Below, one piece after another: positions 10,035 to 19,718 of a stretch of 64,000 nt of DNA. The first letter of the stretch is position 1; every line of letters begins with the position of its first letter. The notes under the pieces are model-generated. The model was not told the DNA's origin, did no database searches, and worked only from the letters and a program-made list of their open reading frames with translations. A program made the position numbers and the translations under genes. The stretch comes from Lepeophtheirus salmonis. Taxonomy: Eukaryota > Arthropoda > Copepoda > Siphonostomatoida > Caligidae. Location of the stretch: contig NC_052133.2 of assembly GCF_016086655.4 (NCBI RefSeq), positions 43,330,383 to 43,394,382 of the forward strand. The letters are read 5' to 3'.

Positions 10035-11884
10035 TTAAGTAAGTTCAAATTTATTTAAAAGTCTGTCTATGGCTTTTGAAACTTGTTTTCGAGTGAAAGA
10101 GACGTCCCATAGTGAACAAAATACGACATGAGCATGAGACACCAGCTTTTTATTTGTCAATTGCGAATCAATACGACGACCCGCTTCTTCTTCCGTTTTC
10201 CCATCTCTTTGTACAATACGCTTTACTGCTTCACTTCTGGGTACCATAGAAACCCATATTTGAGAGCAAATATGATGCCAATTAGCAGATATCAAAACTG
10301 CAGCATCTAATATCACGACCTTGAAAAAAATAAAATATGAAAGATAAATGATTCAATAGACCAAATATTATTAAAATATATCATTAAGAGAGCTAATTAA
10401 TTACCTTTTTCCCTTGCTCCTTAAATTTTTTGATATTTTCGGCTGTTTGTTCAAGAATGTATGGCCAAACGATCCTCTCAAGCTTTTCTTTATTAGAAGG
10501 ATCTTTGAATACTTTAGAACCCAAAATCTGTCGATCAATTTCCCGAGTTTCCTTATTCACAACATCTTCTCCAAATGCATCTATAACTTCGTGGTAGCAC
10601 TTAGTTCCCTTCAAATAGGCCAAATGGCCAAGCTTGTCGCAATCCACAACACCAACCATATCACTATATTCTTCCTTCAAAAAATTTGCAATACTTGTCT
10701 TCCCAGAGGCACTTCCTCCAGTTAAGCCAATTATATATGGCTCGCTTATACCAGGAGATGTTGGCTTAATTTCTTCTCCTAACAATCTCATTCTCGCAGA
10801 AGAGGAGGATACCTTATCTTCCTCGTATATTTCATGTATAGGATCCTCTAAAATCGAAATGATAGCAATATCCATTTCGTTCAACTTTGAATCCTTTCTT
10901 ATTTCATTTATTTTGAGGCAGCCCTTCTCAGTTTCTTGACTAGCAATGATTAGCTCAAAATCTGGATTCGTTATAGACGGTCCAAATGGATCGTTGATCT
11001 CAATTATGTCATATTTTAAAAAAGTGTCTTGATCTCTCACAAAGTCAGAAACATTTTTTATCCTGACATGGAGAGGCTGAATAAGTTCGCTTAAAATTTT
11101 TGATTGAGTCATTATATCGCCGGTAACGCCAATAGTAAGAGTTTTCTTTGTTCTCAAAATTGCTTCAGACAGTAAAATTTTATGACCAGAATGTAGACGA
11201 TCAAACGTGCCCCCTAATACGACATGTTCGTACAATTTATCGTATTTCAATTTACTATCTATATTAAATTTGGAAATACATTAACTTTTCTACAAGTATG
11301 TACTTTTTTCTAAAAAAAAATCATAATAATTTAGGTAAAAGATTGTTCCTTAAGTACTTATAGTTAAATAAAAATGATAACTTTAATTTTTGAAATGAAA
11401 AAGTCAGTAAAAAAGTTAATGCATTCCCTTGTAAACCAGAATGAGCACTGCTCTGATCCTCATTCACAGTCTCTTCCATATCCTTAGTTAAGATAATTCT
11501 ATTAATATTTTGATTTTCAGGAATTCCATTCATATAGCCATGAACAACTCTACCAAAAGATGATTTTTCAAAAAACACATTTTTGACAGGATGAGCTAAC
11601 TTTAAGTGTATGGGATTAAGGTTAGGCTTTATTCCATTTAGAAGAACACGGACGTCCAAGTTTGGAGAAACAGTTATTGTATGTGAATATATTCGGCGTA
11701 TAACACTGGCATAATCCGACATTTGAATAGGCAATCGTTTTGGGGGCCACGTGTTGACTCCTGGAAGAAGATGAACGTAAAGAAGGCCCTCAGAATGCCT
11801 CAACAACTCTGGAAGTGAGGCTTTATAACGTGTCAATATTTGTTGAAATGGACTCGTTAAAACGAAAATACCATTAGAGCACAT
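10035..11884 (-). CDS. COASY: Bifunctional coenzyme A synthase (PPAT-DPCK), 3 exons
   Basis: Catalyses the last two steps of CoA synthesis: adenylyl transfer to 4'-phosphopantetheine, then 3'-phosphorylation of dephospho-CoA. It is associated with mitochondria in animals. Proposed exons: 11884-11437, 11258-10405, 10319-10035. The 85-bp intron 2 (10320-10404) is secure, phase 0, joining GKK to VVILDAAVL. Intron 1 (11259-11436, 178 bp) is the only phase-consistent choice I found that removes a hydrophobic, non-homologous tail of the first frame, but the donor CTG|GTTTAC is weak. The product would be 528 residues (human 564). The N-terminal region starts MCSNGIFVLTSPFQQIL, like the human protein. 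The nucleotidyl-transferase motif is HSGH at 172-175, followed by VSSSSAR. The kinase P-loop GLTGGSASGKTS is at 327-338. The C-terminal VVFCSLWDVSFTRKQVSKA ends the kinase domain. Confidence 0.93.
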
Positions 11885-11885
11885 G

Positions 11886-11900
11886 CTGAAAAATGAATTT
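11886..11900 (-). promoter_or_regulatory. 3' splice-site-like sequence before COASY
   Basis: On the minus strand AAATTCATTTTTCAG is followed by a single C and the COASY ATG at 11884. It is a strong acceptor consensus with a pyrimidine stretch, leaving a 1-base leader. Confidence 0.55.
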
Positions 11901-11937
11901 AGGCAAGTTATTAACTAATAATATAGCTACACAATAC

Positions 11938-11943
11938 TTTATT
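11938..11943 (-). terminator. Poly(A) signal AATAAA between IBA57 and COASY
   Basis: AATAAA on the minus strand (in TGTAAATAAAGTATTGTG) lies about 240 bases after the IBA57 stop. It is about 50 bases before the acceptor-like CAG of COASY. This spacing resembles that of trans-spliced operons, where poly(A) addition of the upstream message is coupled to the downstream splice. Confidence 0.5.
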
Positions 11944-12180
11944 TACAATTACAAATTAAATTATATTTTCTAAATAAGTAAATCACTTCCTCGAAATATT
12001 TATATGTAAATTTATAAATTTACACTTAGCCATTATGTAATTCAAATTAATAATTGAAAATACAACGCGATGAAAGATCATACCGTCACACCAAACTCTT
12101 TTCAAATTACATTCAAATCATTAGATCCATTACTAGGATAACAAACATAAATTCCATACTAAGATTGATAATAAAAGTTC

Positions 12181-14566
12181 TTAATATAATTCTGGCCACC
12201 AAGATGGGATTTCGGCTCTACAAACAAGCCCATTACATTCAAATTTGGGAGATTCCAACACATCTTTGATTCGTACAAGCCCTAATGCTCTTCCAGACGG
12301 AGATATTTCTGAGCGCAATTTTCCAACACTTTTTCCATTTGTGTTCTTTAGAGGCGAATCCAATGCAACACCATCAGAGCATTGCTTATCAAACAATAAA
12401 GGCATAATCCTTTTTCTAATTACACCAGTATGATGTGTTCTTGCCGTTAGCTCTTGTCCAACATAGCAGCCTTTATTGAAGGATATTGCCTCTCCTGGAA
12501 GTATATCACCATTATATTCCAGCGGAAAACACATTCCAGGAGGTATTTCATTCCTTCCTTCGGCCCAACCATGCTGTAAGCGCATCTCATTGTATATTTC
12601 GGCATCTTCTTCACGTGAATCGTTGTCAAGGTGGTTTAAAAGTCCTCTAAATAAATGTATATTTGTATTTTCTGTTCTAGGATCTTGGATAAGTAACTCC
12701 TCTGGTTTTGAACTAACAAAAACGCCTAGTGAATGATCCACATTAAGTTCTACTTTTTTACGGAGGCGATGCTGTTTAAAGTGTTTTAGTGCGAGCTCAG
12801 TTGTGGAGTCAGAGTCCAGATCCAATGCATAAGAATTCGAATTATCCTTAAAAAATGAAAATCCCTCATTTCAGACAATATATGTAGTGTGTCAACATAA
12901 AAATAATCTTGAACAAAACAAAGAAAATCCCAATTTATTTTTCTACTTTAAATATGGGGCAACTGGAGTAATATGGGCTCCTAGGTAATATAATACACTC
13001 TAATATACACTTTACTATTTATTCTAGAGTTACTTTCGTTTGATATGTGACATTAAATGACATCTTTAAGCCATATTGCATGCAAGGTAATCGTGCCCCC
13101 CCCATGTGAAGAATGTATGTATTTATTATTAAACAATTTTTCACATATTTTTTAATTTTTTCAATGACTTTCTAATAGTGGATTAAATTTGTTGTAAACA
13201 CAAGGATAAAATAGTAAATATAGAATACAATGTGGAAGCTGATGTGTTACTAAGCATTAATTTCTAAGATTATACATTTTTAGCAACATAATAATATATA
13301 TGAAATTCCTCTGTGGAGTAGTGTGTATGGAACACACTAATTGGGGTAATATGGTCCATGACTTTGTGGATGTTTCTGATATTGTCATAAGGTCATCCAG
13401 TCCTGGGACAACTCTGGTGATCTGTATTACCATGAGCTTTCTGTAAAATGGGCCTATTACTGGTTTTCCAAAAAGGGTTCTAATTTTATTGTTGTGTGTT
13501 GGAGATAAGTAGCATAATTTTTAATCCACGACATGAAGGTGCATCTACTCTGAAGGTTCTAGCTACATGACTATGATAGATTAAAAAATATAGGAGCTTT
13601 GTAAAAGTGTCTCATATTACCTAAGTTACCACTACATACAGCCAAATATTTCATATATATATTTGAGTCAATTATAGGCTTTGTATTCCAATTTATGAGA
13701 TGAAGTAAGATATGCAAGAATTTTAGCAATAGTTTATAATCTTTAATTGATTTGACTTATATTGGCCCTGATATCTCCCTTTTCAACCATAAAATATATC
13801 AATTTCTCATTTTTTCATTGTCATGAGGAATTTAGCCTACTTTAAGTGTAGTTTGCGGGTCAAACCAAGGGCGAATAAAACTAATTTGATGATGGAAACT
13901 GACGATAATTCGTTCAAGAATACATTTAAAAGAGAAAATCTCAGTTTTTTTTCTTCATAAATATGTACATACAACTCAATAATTCCAGGGCATGTTTAAG
14001 TCAATTATAGGCTTTGTATTCAAATTTCTGGGAGGGGTTAAGATACACAAGAATTTTAGCAATAGTTGTGAACCTATATTTGACTTAAGAAACTTGAATT
14101 GTGCCCGATGTGGCCCTTTTCAACAATAAGATCAATCAATTTGTAATAGAAATTGAGGATAATTCGTCGTTGAAGAATACAAATGTAATTCACACTCAAT
14201 TTTGAGAAATATCCTTTTAGTTTGGTTTTATGTTGACGGGCTATTGGTTCATAGAATATATTACATCAAAGTTGGTTTAATTATAATTAAAAACACATGG
14301 AAAGAATAGGAGGGAGTTTTTACTCTTTGAGAATCAAGTTTAGAAAATTAAAAATCCCATCTTACGTCGTCGCCTCGGGAAGATCCTTGAAGAGAATGAA
14401 AGAAAAAATCAAACAAGATTCGGCCTCTCACATCCAACGCATAGCCGTAGGCTGAAGTCTTCTTTAAAATATTGGGAGTGACAAGCCCTTGCAAAAGATT
14501 TAGACTATCTGGGCCCTTGAGTCGTAAAACGCTGCGATACCTCAAGGCTATTTTCTTCGACAACAT
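12181..14566 (-). CDS. IBA57: IBA57 mitochondrial iron-sulfur assembly factor, 2 exons
   Basis: Folate-binding GcvT/YgfZ-family protein that acts with ISCA1/ISCA2 in the mitochondrial matrix to form 4Fe-4S clusters. Exon 1 is 14566-14366 and ends with the strong donor GAC|GTAAGA. Exon 2 is 12846-12181 after the acceptor TTTTTTAAG. The phase-0 junction joins RGDD to DNSNSYALDLDSD. The product is 288 residues. Family blocks: YRSVLRLKGPDSLNLLQGL and YALDVRGRILFDFF in exon 1; KHFKQHRLRKKVEL, then the signature KGCYVGQELTARTHHTGV (starting at residue 192), and the terminal PSWWPELY in exon 2. The start codon is the ATG at 14566, which fits the short N-terminus; an ATC and a TTG upstream are in frame but not preferred. 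The 1519-bp intron is far longer than the other introns here and carries two tandem copies of a dispersed repeat. This would be the promoter-proximal gene of the candidate cluster. Confidence 0.94.
13664..14248. repeat. Two tandem copies of a dispersed repeat in the IBA57 intron
   Basis: Copy 1 (about 13664-13955) and copy 2 (about 13998-14248) share AGTCAATTATAGGCTTTGTA, AAGAATTTTAGCAATAGTT and a run ending GATAATTCG...AAGAATACA. A third copy lies at 60073-60393. Copies are diverged, so borders are approximate. No coding frame is recognised in them. Confidence 0.6.
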
Positions 14567-14572
14567 GATCAA

Positions 14573-14590
14573 CTACAAAATTATTCTTTC
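14573..14590 (-). promoter_or_regulatory. Acceptor-like TAG before IBA57
   Basis: On the minus strand AATAATTTTGTAG is followed by TTGATC and the IBA57 ATG. It is weaker than the acceptors of COASY and COQ9, and lies only about 33 bases from the CRE. If the CRE marks the promoter, this AG may be fortuitous or an acceptor of a very short outron. Confidence 0.3.
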
Positions 14591-14608
14591 ATTCAATAGA
14601 AATGATGA

Positions 14609-14616
14609 TGACGTCA
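14609..14616. promoter_or_regulatory. CRE-type site TGACGTCA upstream of IBA57
   Basis: Perfect palindrome in the context GATGACGTCATTTC, 43 bases before the IBA57 ATG. It is a likely CREB/ATF site in a proximal promoter. No such site was seen in the gaps before COASY, COQ9 or GGPPS, which fits one shared promoter, although absence of a motif is weak evidence. Confidence 0.45.
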
Positions 14617-17300
14617 TTTCAACTGTTGCGGAACTCATAGCCCTCCCTCTTTACAGCTGTGTTTTTTATAAATATATATTATGTAAATTATGTTATATCT
14701 TTCATTATCATTATGATTAATTTAGCGTATTTCGGATACGTGTAATAATATTATATAAGTATTTGTTCTATTCATGTTTAAAACATCCACTTATGAAAAT
14801 ATTTAGACAGGATATATTATTATTAATGTGTTATCAGTTATCACTTATCTCGCTGGGTTAAAATGATCAGTATTTATTACCAATGCGTACTCCTATTGTA
14901 TTTGATATTTGTAGTGAAGGAACATATAATTTTGTTCTAATAATTTGTAATATTATTACAGTATATAAATATTGACGGATAATATCAATTGAAAATAGAT
15001 AAAAATATTTTTTATCATAACAGGAATATAATTTTTCTTGCAATGCTGAAATATTTTTCTCCAATTTATAGTCGTAGGGAAGGCTGAGCAGAGTTGCAGC
15101 CCTTTGGCTCAATTACTCTAAGCTGGGATAACTATAACTCGCCAAATTTTAAAACAATACCCCTACATATATTTTCAATTGTTGAAATCTAATTAAAGGC
15201 CATTCTGGTAATATTTTTTCCAAACTGTAAGGGTATTAAATGGATAAGGAGTCGAGTGTCAGAGATATTGTTTGAGAGATACAAAGTTACATTAAGGGTA
15301 AATCATTTTCGTCTGATCTATATCAAGGTTAATAGAAATACATTTACCTTGATCTATATTAGCCTGTCTAATATAGATGAAGCCCCCCATCAAAAAATTA
15401 TTAATTTTACCATTATAAAAATAGCAAGCATGCTTTATAAATGCAGAAATACGAAGACTCCTTTACCAATTCCCATGATTTAATAAAATTAAAAAATGTA
15501 ATTTATAAATGTATAAGTAAGAAAAATTAAACAAGAATAAAGTTGTGCCTAGGTAAAAAAAGGCATTTGAATGCGAATCATCAAATGCTGCAACTGTTGC
15601 CGTAGCCAAGGACGGTTGTACTGCTTAACAAATATCGCATTTGAAACAATATTATTTTAGATGAATAAATAACTAAACTTTTTGTCTTCTATTTGAATCA
15701 TTAAATTTCAATGTATAATATTAGATTACGATATAATAAGATTTGTATTATTATTTATGCTCAGTATTATATATTGGATAAATGTAAACTCAAAAAACTC
15801 TTCAGGAAAAAAGACATGATTGATGTCAAGTGTAATTATTGTAAAATAATAAAGAAAAATATACAAGTGACCTAATTAATTATGAGTGACTCAAGACTGC
15901 AGTTCCTTCTAGTTCTAACACGGTCCGGTCCAGTTCAGTACAGCATATCAGTCTCTAAAATAGGGGGGTAGCCCAACTTTTTACATGACAATAGTATTTT
16001 AGTTAGAACTCCCCCTGGTTCCTCAAGAATTACTTTTTCACCCATGAATGTGTATTTTTTATTACTATTTTCAAAGTAATAAGTTGCGAATTTCATGATT
16101 ATTTATGATTTTATACTTAAAGCAGTAGTTATGTAACATTTTAAACTAATAAAATACAGTTTCGAGGTCATATAAAAGGTAAAAGTTCACAAACAAGTTC
16201 AACTTCTTCTAAATTTTGATTTTTTAAATTTTGGCCGGAAAGAAGAAAATTTTTTCTATAAAGTGCTTCAAAGATGTTCATGCATCCCAAAAGTAAAGCT
16301 AAAATTGAATTTGATTTTAACACTCTTTCCTACTAAACACTTATTAAGTTCGGTTCTTGGTGACGTCAAAAACTTTTTTTCTTTTTTTTTTGTCAGTTCT
16401 ACTATTGACAATCCGAAGGACCGACTGTATTAAGTATATACAACACAAGCTGCCAGTGACCCCTCCCCAATCTTGGGGTTCATCTTAGGTTATTGGGTTT
16501 TAGTTTATAAAATCTTCAGGTTTTCGTATATAATTAGTTAATAAAGAACAGTTACTATGTTATTTTAATAGAAATATATTTTATTTACTTATTTGATTCA
16601 AGCGTATATAGTGGATACAATCACATTTGAAACCCTTTCAAATGTGTTTGTTTTAAAACGTTTTGAACACGTTTAAACATTCAATGAAACGTTTTCAATC
16701 TATAATGAGGTTATTGCCACAGTGCTGCCACATGTTTTAGATTTCCAGAAATGATACTACTGTCAGCACTTTGTTCGTTATTCATCTGCTGAAACTAATA
16801 AATATAATCTAACTAACAAATTGTTCATACTAAGCTTATGCAATAATTAATCCTCATCAATATGACTGATGAAAACAGACTTTGCCTATGAAAAGAAAGT
16901 TGTTTATGCAATGTTGCAATGGTTAATTGTACTTGAATTTAAAGATTGGCCATTTCAATATAAAAAACTATTCTGATTCTAATTTTTCTAAGTGTTGTGG
17001 TTTTGTTCTAAAAGAAGCAAATATATTCACTTTTATGATACATAAAAATTTTGTGCAATATAAAAAGTAGTCTAAATATGTATAGCTCAATTTATAGCCC
17101 AAAAATATCCCGAAAACTAACAAACTGCAAAGAGTGAAGTATCACTATCACTCTGCATATTTTGCTGAATACAATAATATTCCAGTAGTTAGTATAAGTG
17201 TAAAAAAATTGAAAAAGACTGCAGCCCTATCAGTGCGGTTCTAATAAAATATGTCAGCCCTAAGACCGGTACTTATTGCGTTCTTTTTGGAAACTTCATC
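14617..17300. other. Intergenic, repeat remnants only
   Basis: No gene recognised. A solo MITE terminus lies at 15324-15343 (CAAGGTTAATAGAAATACAT), matching the elements at 17815 and 19719. The open frames at 14867-15112 (minus) and 15256-15483 (plus, running through that solo terminus) show no domain. Around 16340-16435 there is a remnant of the AGGACCG/TTCGGTTCTTGG repeat family seen better at 34701-35189. Confidence 0.45.
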
Positions 17301-17303
17301 AGC

Positions 17304-17336
17304 TGAAATGACGTAGATAGTAACTACGTCATTTCA
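17304..17336. repeat. Perfect 13-bp hairpin with CRE-like arms
   Basis: TGAAATGACGTAG (17304-17316) and CTACGTCATTTCA (17324-17336) are exact reverse complements around a 7-base loop ATAGTAA. A degenerate relative lies near 36482-36515, so this belongs to a dispersed element rather than to a unique regulatory site. Confidence 0.7.
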
Positions 17337-17650
17337 ATAATTTAAGTTTAATCATAATCTGTTTTTATAGACAATATATCTTATGTTTACAATAGGCTCG
17401 TCGTTACCTTTATTGTATCACCCAACCTTTCCTCCAAAGAAACAGAAAAAAGGCCCGAAATCATCTGGTAGTTAGCCAAACTTTCTTCATATGAATAATA
17501 AAATGGCCAATATATAGAATATTATATAAACGACAAAGTATCAACAAGAAATTGTATTCCTATTCTTTTGGAAACAGAGCATAAGTACGGAATAGCTTAT
17601 AACTTTGTGTAATTATCGAAAAGAATACATTTTGAAATAGCCCTGACTTA

Positions 17651-17735
17651 TCAAGTGAGATGAGGGAATCGACAGCTCACAACAAAAGACATTGGGTACT
17701 TTGCTGTCAGCTTTCGATTCCCTCACCTCGCTTGA
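17651..17735. repeat. Imperfect 27-bp hairpin
   Basis: 17651-17677 and 17709-17735 pair as reverse complements with 3 mismatches in 27. The shared core is GAGGGAATCGA. The loop is 31 bases. It sits inside the larger fold-back element. Confidence 0.7.
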
Positions 17736-17814
17736 CATGTTATGACTGGGACAGTCCATGTAAATCCGATGTGTTTTTTAGTTGGCCCGATAGTTTATAA
17801 TTGGTAGTATAAAG

Positions 17815-18123
17815 CAAGGTTGATAGAAATACAATCTTAGACCATCATATAATTGGGCTTGCTAGAATTTTCAATTTGATGTATCGTACCGTCTCCAAAG
17901 CAAGATAGGCAGATTTTGACAAAAAATGCAACCACTCATAGTCTATGAGGTCTCTATTGTTAGAATGTTCAATTTTATGTATGGTACCGCTTGTTGGATA
18001 AGAAACACAGATTTTGAGAAAACATGCAACCCCTCATACACTATGACGTCCATTTTTAAAAGCGTGGTGGAAGTCAAACATCAGTCATACAGGCGTTATA
18101 ACCTTGTATTTCTATTAACCTTG
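17815..18123. mobile_element. MITE with CAAGGTTRATAGAAATACAA termini
   Basis: The left end CAAGGTTGATAGAAATACAA is mirrored by the right end, whose reverse complement reads CAAGGTTAATAGAAATACAA. Length is 309 bp. It has no coding capacity. A second copy is at 19719-19990, and solo ends are at 601 and 15324. The flanks (GTATAAAG left, GCATAAAG right) do not give a clear target duplication, so the superfamily is left open. Confidence 0.75.
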
Positions 18124-18129
18124 GCATAA

Positions 18130-18540
18130 AGAATGAATTTTATTTCCTTAGCAGTTGTCATTATTATTTAATTCCTTAGTAGTAAACGTCCTTTCCTATC
18201 TAGATTCAATTATATTCAAACCCTGTTTGAACGTTCGTGTGTGCTCATAAAAGACGGAGCATAAATCAGAGGATTTGTTGCAGAGGTATAATTGTAAGTC
18301 CTTGTTGGACTCAAAGTAGAATTAGGGATCGAAATCAAATTGATAGTAGCAAATTTTGTTATTTATATCCTTTTTTTCTCCCTCTCTTGTCACAGCTGAT
18401 CTAATGAAACGTCATGAGCATGATTCTTTCTCCCCTCTAAAACATTCTTCAAATTGTTAGGGTTGCCATGTTAATATTCGGTTTCTTTTTTTAACATGCC
18501 CATTCCACACTGGATTTTCACCTTTGGCTGGGACATATAA
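18130..18540 (+). repeat. Dispersed repeat family A (AAAAGACGGAG / TAAGTCCTTGTTGGACTC)
   Basis: About 400 bp with the landmarks CATAAAAGACGGAGCATAAA, GGATTTGTTGCAGAGGTATA, GTAAGTCCTTGTTGGACTC, GTCACAGCTGAT and AAAACATTCTTCAAATTGT. The same string of landmarks recurs at 41195-41522 (plus), 41548-41935 (inverted) and 63280-63665 (plus). Shorter pieces are near 25985-26170 (inverted), 42885-43015, 59070-59185 and 62855-62945. No long frame; the nature of the parent element is unknown. Confidence 0.7.
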
Positions 18541-18692
18541 AATATGTCATTATAAACATTGGGTTATGGCTATTTCATAATTTATTATTTTTAATAAATA
18601 CACAAAGTAATAAACCTTTTTATACTTATGCTCCGTTTCCAATAAGGACAGGAATAAATTTCTTGTTGATCCCTCTGGGCTTATATAATATA

Positions 18693-19378
18693 CAGGGTGC
18701 AGCTTTACAATTAAGAATTTTCAAGACCAGGACCTTTTTATTTCTTCAATTAGTAGAGATATTTAAAAATCCATTTATATACAAACGTAGGGATCCTCCA
18801 TGAACCTAATCATTAAATCCAACCACCCTCAACCACGGACTCCAACCTGGTGCAGAACCTGCTGCACGCCTTGATCAGGTGATCTTTATTCATATTGTTC
18901 ACATCCTCAATAACGGAGGCTCTCAGGGAAGCCAAATTGTTGTGAGCACACTTGTTGGACTCCCTCTCTAAGACACCCAACACGAAATAGTCCAAAGGTT
19001 AACAGTCTGGGGAGCCACATTTCCTTAGACCAGAACATCTCCAAATTGTCCGAAAGCCAATTTTGTAGGTAGATCGATCTACCTTCTTCCTTACTGGTGT
19101 TCCCATCCCTCCAGACTCCTTGAACTCCTTTACGACTTTGTACATGGTAGCAGATGACAACTTGAGAAAGTCGAGGATCTCTTTGGGCACACAGCCTGTA
19201 CGGAGGGCGACAATGATCGCTGCACGACGGGGGTACTCGGAGGACATTTTCAACGTTTTGTTAACAAAACTTATACAAAATTGTCTACTGAATCTGATAA
19301 ACTAGTTTTTAAAGCTGTAAGACTAAGGGTTCCCAAAAAACCGGTTTAAAAAAATCTTAATTGTAAAACCGTACCCTG
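18693..19378 (-). mobile_element. Internally deleted mariner with intact termini
   Basis: Termini CAGGGTGCAGCTTTACAATT (left) and CAGGGTACGGTTTTACAATT (right, reverse complement) are flanked by TA at 18691-18692 and 19379-19380. On the minus strand the transposase begins at 19247 (MSSEYPRRAAIIVALRTG), with a helix-turn-helix region (EILDFLKLSSATMYKVVKEF). It then jumps to the C-terminal end: DNLEMFWSKEMW, then a frame change, then LDYFVLGVLERESNKCAH and EGGWI. The catalytic core between is missing. It is a 686-bp non-autonomous derivative that could have been moved in trans. Confidence 0.88.
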
Positions 19379-19443
19379 TATATTACTGTAAAAAAATACA
19401 GAAGGGGGGGACTGATTAGGACATCAGTCCTAGAACCGATCCA

Positions 19444-19680
19444 AAACTAGTTAGTTGGAAGATTCAATGTCGAATGGCTCTGATGAAGGAAAATCTCTGG
19501 TCGATTGTTAACGAAAATAAGCAAGCACCTACTGTTGTGTAATACTTGACGAAGTATAAAATCAGAGAGGATAAGGGACTGGCAATTCTTGTTCAGGCTA
19601 ACAAGAATTGCCAGTCCCTTATCCTCTCTGATTTTATACTTTGTCAAGTATTCTACCACTTTGTGGAGAATCGTTTCCAA
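19444..19680. repeat. Fold-back hairpin made of a Copia-type gag fragment
   Basis: On the plus strand 19444-19593 translates to KLVSWKIQCRMALMKENLW, SIVNENKQAPTVV, a stop, then YLTKYKIREDKGLAILV. This resembles the N-terminal gag (UBN2-like) region of Ty1/Copia polyproteins. Immediately after a 6-base loop (19594-19599) the same segment runs back on the minus strand (VVEYLTKYKIREDKGLAILV again). Arms 19541-19593 and 19600-19652 pair over 53 bp with a single mismatch, and weaker similarity continues outward. It lies between the deleted mariner and a MITE. Transcription would give a long dsRNA hairpin matching gag sequence. Confidence 0.75.
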
Positions 19681-19718
19681 ATAGTAAAATAACGAATATT
19701 AATATTCTTGTAGGCATG

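Larger units (their letters stand above)
7882..14616 (-). other. Candidate polycistronic (trans-spliced) cluster IBA57-COASY-COQ9-GGPPS
   Basis: Four adjacent minus-strand genes of mitochondrial or cofactor function. Stop-to-ATG gaps are 296 bp (IBA57 to COASY), 112 bp (COASY to COQ9) and 235 bp (COQ9 to GGPPS). Each start codon is preceded within 0-13 bases by a splice-acceptor-like AG. AATAAA lies 52 bases before the COASY acceptor and overlaps the COQ9 stop codon. A CRE palindrome lies 43 bases before the first ATG. Spliced-leader trans-splicing has been reported in copepods, which makes an operon reading plausible. Independent promoters with short 5' UTR introns are the main alternative. 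Confidence 0.45.
17519..18692. mobile_element. Fold-back element with ~100-bp inverted arms
   Basis: The left arm (about 17519-17620) starts ATATTATATAA and continues ATCAACAAGAAATT...GGAAACAGAGCATAAGTA...ACTTTGTGTA. It matches the reverse complement of about 18585-18692. Between the arms lie a second hairpin (17651-17735), a complete MITE (17815-18123) and a copy of the family also found at 41195 and 63280. The right end abuts the TA duplication of the mariner at 18693, so that element landed at or beside the arm. No transposase frame is present. Confidence 0.6.

Noticed and set aside
10128..10939. Several plus-strand frames across COASY
   Set aside because: All are antisense shadows of well-supported exons.
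11321..11436. C-terminal extension of the first COASY frame
   Set aside because: The hydrophobic tail after GL has no counterpart in COASY, and the phases allow it to be removed as intron 1.
15256..15483. 75-codon plus-strand frame
   Set aside because: It runs through a MITE terminal repeat (15324-15343), so it is unlikely to be a host gene.
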